Of a stretch of 64,000 nt of DNA, positions 62,407 through 64,000 are shown one piece after another. The position numbers were made by a program, and so were the translations under genes. The notes under the pieces were generated by a model, which was not told the DNA's origin, searched no databases, and saw only the letters and a list, made by a program, of their open reading frames with translations. Positions within the stretch are counted from its first letter, which is position 1. Every line of letters starts with the position of its first letter. The DNA comes from Pontibacter harenae (GTDB lineage: Bacteria > Bacteroidota > Bacteroidia > Cytophagales > Hymenobacteraceae): the NCBI RefSeq assembly GCF_020907245.1, contig NZ_JAJJWH010000008.1, positions 62,001-126,000 on the forward strand, in the 5' to 3' direction.

Positions 62407-63663
62407 ATGACCGTTTCAAAAATGGCTCAAAACCTGATCGGCTCCGAAATTATTCGCATAGCCGGTGAGGTAAATACAATGATAGCACGTGGGGAGCAAA
62501 TATGTAATCTCACCATCGGCGATTTTGATCCAGCTATATTTCCAATACCTGAAGCTTTAAAAGATAGTATCACGGAAGCCTACCAGCAGGGGCATACGAA
62601 TTACCCGCCTGCAAACGGAGTGGCAGCACTCAGAAAAGCTGTAGTTACTTTCATACAGGAACGCCAGGGCTTGCAGTACCCTGAGAATGATATTCTGGTG
62701 GCTGGCGGTTCTCGTCCGTTAATCTATGCCACGTACCTGGCTATAGTTGATCCAGGCGATAAAGTAGTTTTCCCGACACCGTCGTGGAACAATAACCACT
62801 ATTGCTACCTTTCTGGTGCTACTTCGGTTATGGTGGAAACGAGCCCTGCAAACAACTTTATGCCGACTGCAGCTGACCTGAAGCCACACTTAAAAGGAGC
62901 TACGATGCTGGCGCTGTGCTCGCCATTGAACCCTACAGGTACCATGTTCTCTAAAAAAGACCTGGAAGAAATTTGTGACCTGGTACTAGAGGAAAACAGA
63001 ACACGTGCAACAGGCGAGAAACCACTTTATCTGTTATACGACCAAATTTACTGGATGCTCACATTTGAGGGAGCTCAACATTTCGATCCTGTAAGCCTTC
63101 GACCAGAACTGCGCGATTATGTAGTGTACATCGATGGTACTTCTAAATGCTTTGCGGCCACAGGTGTGCGAGTAGGCTATGCCTTCGGACCAACTACAGT
63201 TATAGACAAAATGAAATCTATACTTAACCATGTGGGTGCTTGGGCGCCAAAGGCAGAGCAAATGGCAACAGCCAAATTTTTAGGACAGGAAGAGGAAGTA
63301 GGGAGCTTCTTGGCGAGCTTCAAAGGCAAGGTGCAGCAAAGCTTGAACGTGTTGTACAACGGATTTCAAGAGTTAAAAACAGAGGGTCACAACGTAGATG
63401 CTATAGAGCCAATGGGTGCCATCTATCTTTCCGCAAGACTGGACTTAGCTGGCAAAAAAACACCAAACGGCGAAGTACTGCAGTCGAGCAAGGATATTAC
63501 TTTTTACCTGCTTTCGGAAGCTAAGCTGGCGGTGGTACCGTTCTCTGCCTTCGGCTCTAGCCATGACCTGAACTGGTTTAGGCTATCAGTAGGCGGGGCT
63601 TCTGTAGAGGCTATACAGGCTTCTGTGGACAGATTGCGAGAAGCGCTGCAAAAGCTACAGTAG
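62407..63663 (+). CDS. PLP-dependent aminotransferase (class I/II)
   Basis: 418 aa from the ATG at 62407; the TTG at 62380 lies inside the promoter box and is rejected. Fold-type I aminotransferase with SEIIRIAGEVNTMIARG, CSPLNPTGT, LYDQIYW and the PLP lysine in DGTSKCFAATGVRVGYAFGP. The domain resembles aspartate/aromatic aminotransferases. The exact substrate cannot be assigned. A shared terminator at 63729-63760 follows. Confidence 0.92.
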   Translation: MTVSKMAQNLIGSEIIRIAGEVNTMIARGEQICNLTIGDFDPAIFPIPEALKDSITEAYQQGHTNYPPANGVAALRKAVVTFIQERQGLQYPENDILVAGGSRPLIYATYLAIVDPGDKVVFPTPSWNNNHYCYLSGATSVMVETSPANNFMPTAADLKPHLKGATMLALCSPLNPTGTMFSKKDLEEICDLVLEENRTRATGEKPLYLLYDQIYWMLTFEGAQHFDPVSLRPELRDYVVYIDGTSKCFAATGVRVGYAFGPTTVIDKMKSILNHVGAWAPKAEQMATAKFLGQEEEVGSFLASFKGKVQQSLNVLYNGFQELKTEGHNVDAIEPMGAIYLSARLDLAGKKTPNGEVLQSSKDITFYLLSEAKLAVVPFSAFGSSHDLNWFRLSVGGASVEAIQASVDRLREALQKLQ

Positions 63664-63728
63664 AATCTTGAAATATCTTCTCTTAGAGAGAAGGTTAATT
63701 TAGCCACCAATGGCTTTACTTAAAACAA

Positions 63729-63760
63729 GAATCCCCTTCAGCTGCTGCTGAAGGGGATTC
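63729..63760. terminator. Bidirectional terminator between the aminotransferase and Lrp-type genes
   Basis: Perfect 14-base arms (63729-63742 and 63747-63760), loop TGCT, between convergent genes. Confidence 0.85.
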
Positions 63761-63764
63761 TCGT

Positions 63765-64000
63765 TTATTCTATTGTTATCTGTCTGGATATACTTTCTTC
63801 GAGTGAGATCAAGGTTTCGGTGCGCTGCACACCCTCAATTTCCTGTATCTTTTCGTTGAGTACTTGGCGCAGGTGCTTGGTATCACGGCAAACCAGCTTT
63901 ACAAACATGCTGTAGGAGCCTGTTGTGTAGTGCAGCTCTACAATCTCTGGTATCTTCTGCATCTGTGTTACTGTATCTTTATACTCAGATCCTTTTTCAA
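63765..64000 (-). CDS. Lrp/AsnC family regulator, C-terminal domain (cut by the window edge)
   Basis: Only the C-terminal ligand-binding (RAM) domain is present; the frame stays open to the window edge beyond the Met at 63962, reading EKGSEYKDTVTQ upstream of it. The domain has PEIVELHYTTGSYSMFVKLVC and the closing IEGVQRTETLISLEES, both typical of Lrp/AsnC. The helix-turn-helix part must lie outside. It converges on the aminotransferase gene; a regulatory link is not shown. Confidence 0.85.
   Translation of the reverse strand, partial: EKGSEYKDTVTQMQKIPEIVELHYTTGSYSMFVKLVCRDTKHLRQVLNEKIQEIEGVQRTETLISLEESISRQITIE

Overview
The window looks like chromosomal DNA of a Bacteroidota bacterium, most likely order Cytophagales, family Hymenobacteraceae (Pontibacter-like). 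This placement is inferred from gene content, not from a search. The supporting signs are a type IX secretion C-terminal sorting domain, a TonB receptor with an N-terminal CarboxypepD_reg domain, promoters of the TAnnTTTG type, few Shine-Dalgarno sites, and many lipoproteins and outer-membrane barrels. No rRNA, CRISPR array, insertion sequence or prophage is visible. One tRNA-Arg(CCT) is present.

Layout. 0-12 kb: mostly minus-strand housekeeping and envelope genes (YgjP-like metallopeptidase, DUF1232 protein, NlpC/P60 peptidase, two thioredoxin-fold proteins), then a siderophore receptor/PepSY iron-uptake pair with a palindromic operator candidate, a DJ-1/PfpI protein and a YceI lipoprotein. 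12.3-17.7 kb: a four-gene plus-strand locus with two related secreted subunits, a 979-aa usher-like outer-membrane protein and a PapD-like chaperone. I read it as a divergent chaperone-usher-like surface-fibre system and as the best candidate for an undescribed system here. 17.7-18.1 kb: an AT-rich gap with three perfect DnaA boxes and two near-perfect ones, a candidate oriC. 18.1-22.6 kb: an HDAC-like deacetylase, then a minus-strand flavoprotein/type III PKS/methyltransferase/small membrane protein group, probably making a phenolic lipid or alkylpyrone.

24.7-33.0 kb: a xylan utilisation cluster (GH10, frameshifted GH97, GH8, VOC protein, GH3 with PA14) that ends in a decayed GH43 remnant. 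There is no SusC/SusD pair. 33.1-42.9 kb: tRNA-Arg, an HD domain fused to a Pycsar-type membrane effector, a lipoprotein phosphoesterase fused to a surface-antigen barrel, polyphosphate kinase, a SixA-type phosphatase and HflX. 43.2-46.7 kb: a sugar-modification pair (GT4, RfbC) and two orphan envelope genes.

46.8-53.3 kb: nuoA-nuoB and nuoC of complex I, separated by three plus-strand exported proteins (frameshifted flavin amine oxidase, Tat-type aminotransferase, Hint-domain protein). 53.5-64 kb: an NHLRC2-like thioredoxin/NHL protein, a YitT/YczE membrane protein, an orphan PD-(D/E)XK-like protein, acylphosphatase, a DUF2279 protein, serine dehydratase, a lipoprotein, a DUF4407 protein, a PLP aminotransferase and an Lrp/AsnC-type domain cut by the window edge.

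Two genes carry single-base frameshifts (GH97, amine oxidase) and GH43 is a deletion remnant. The first two could be assembly errors. The GH43 remnant cannot be explained by one base error.
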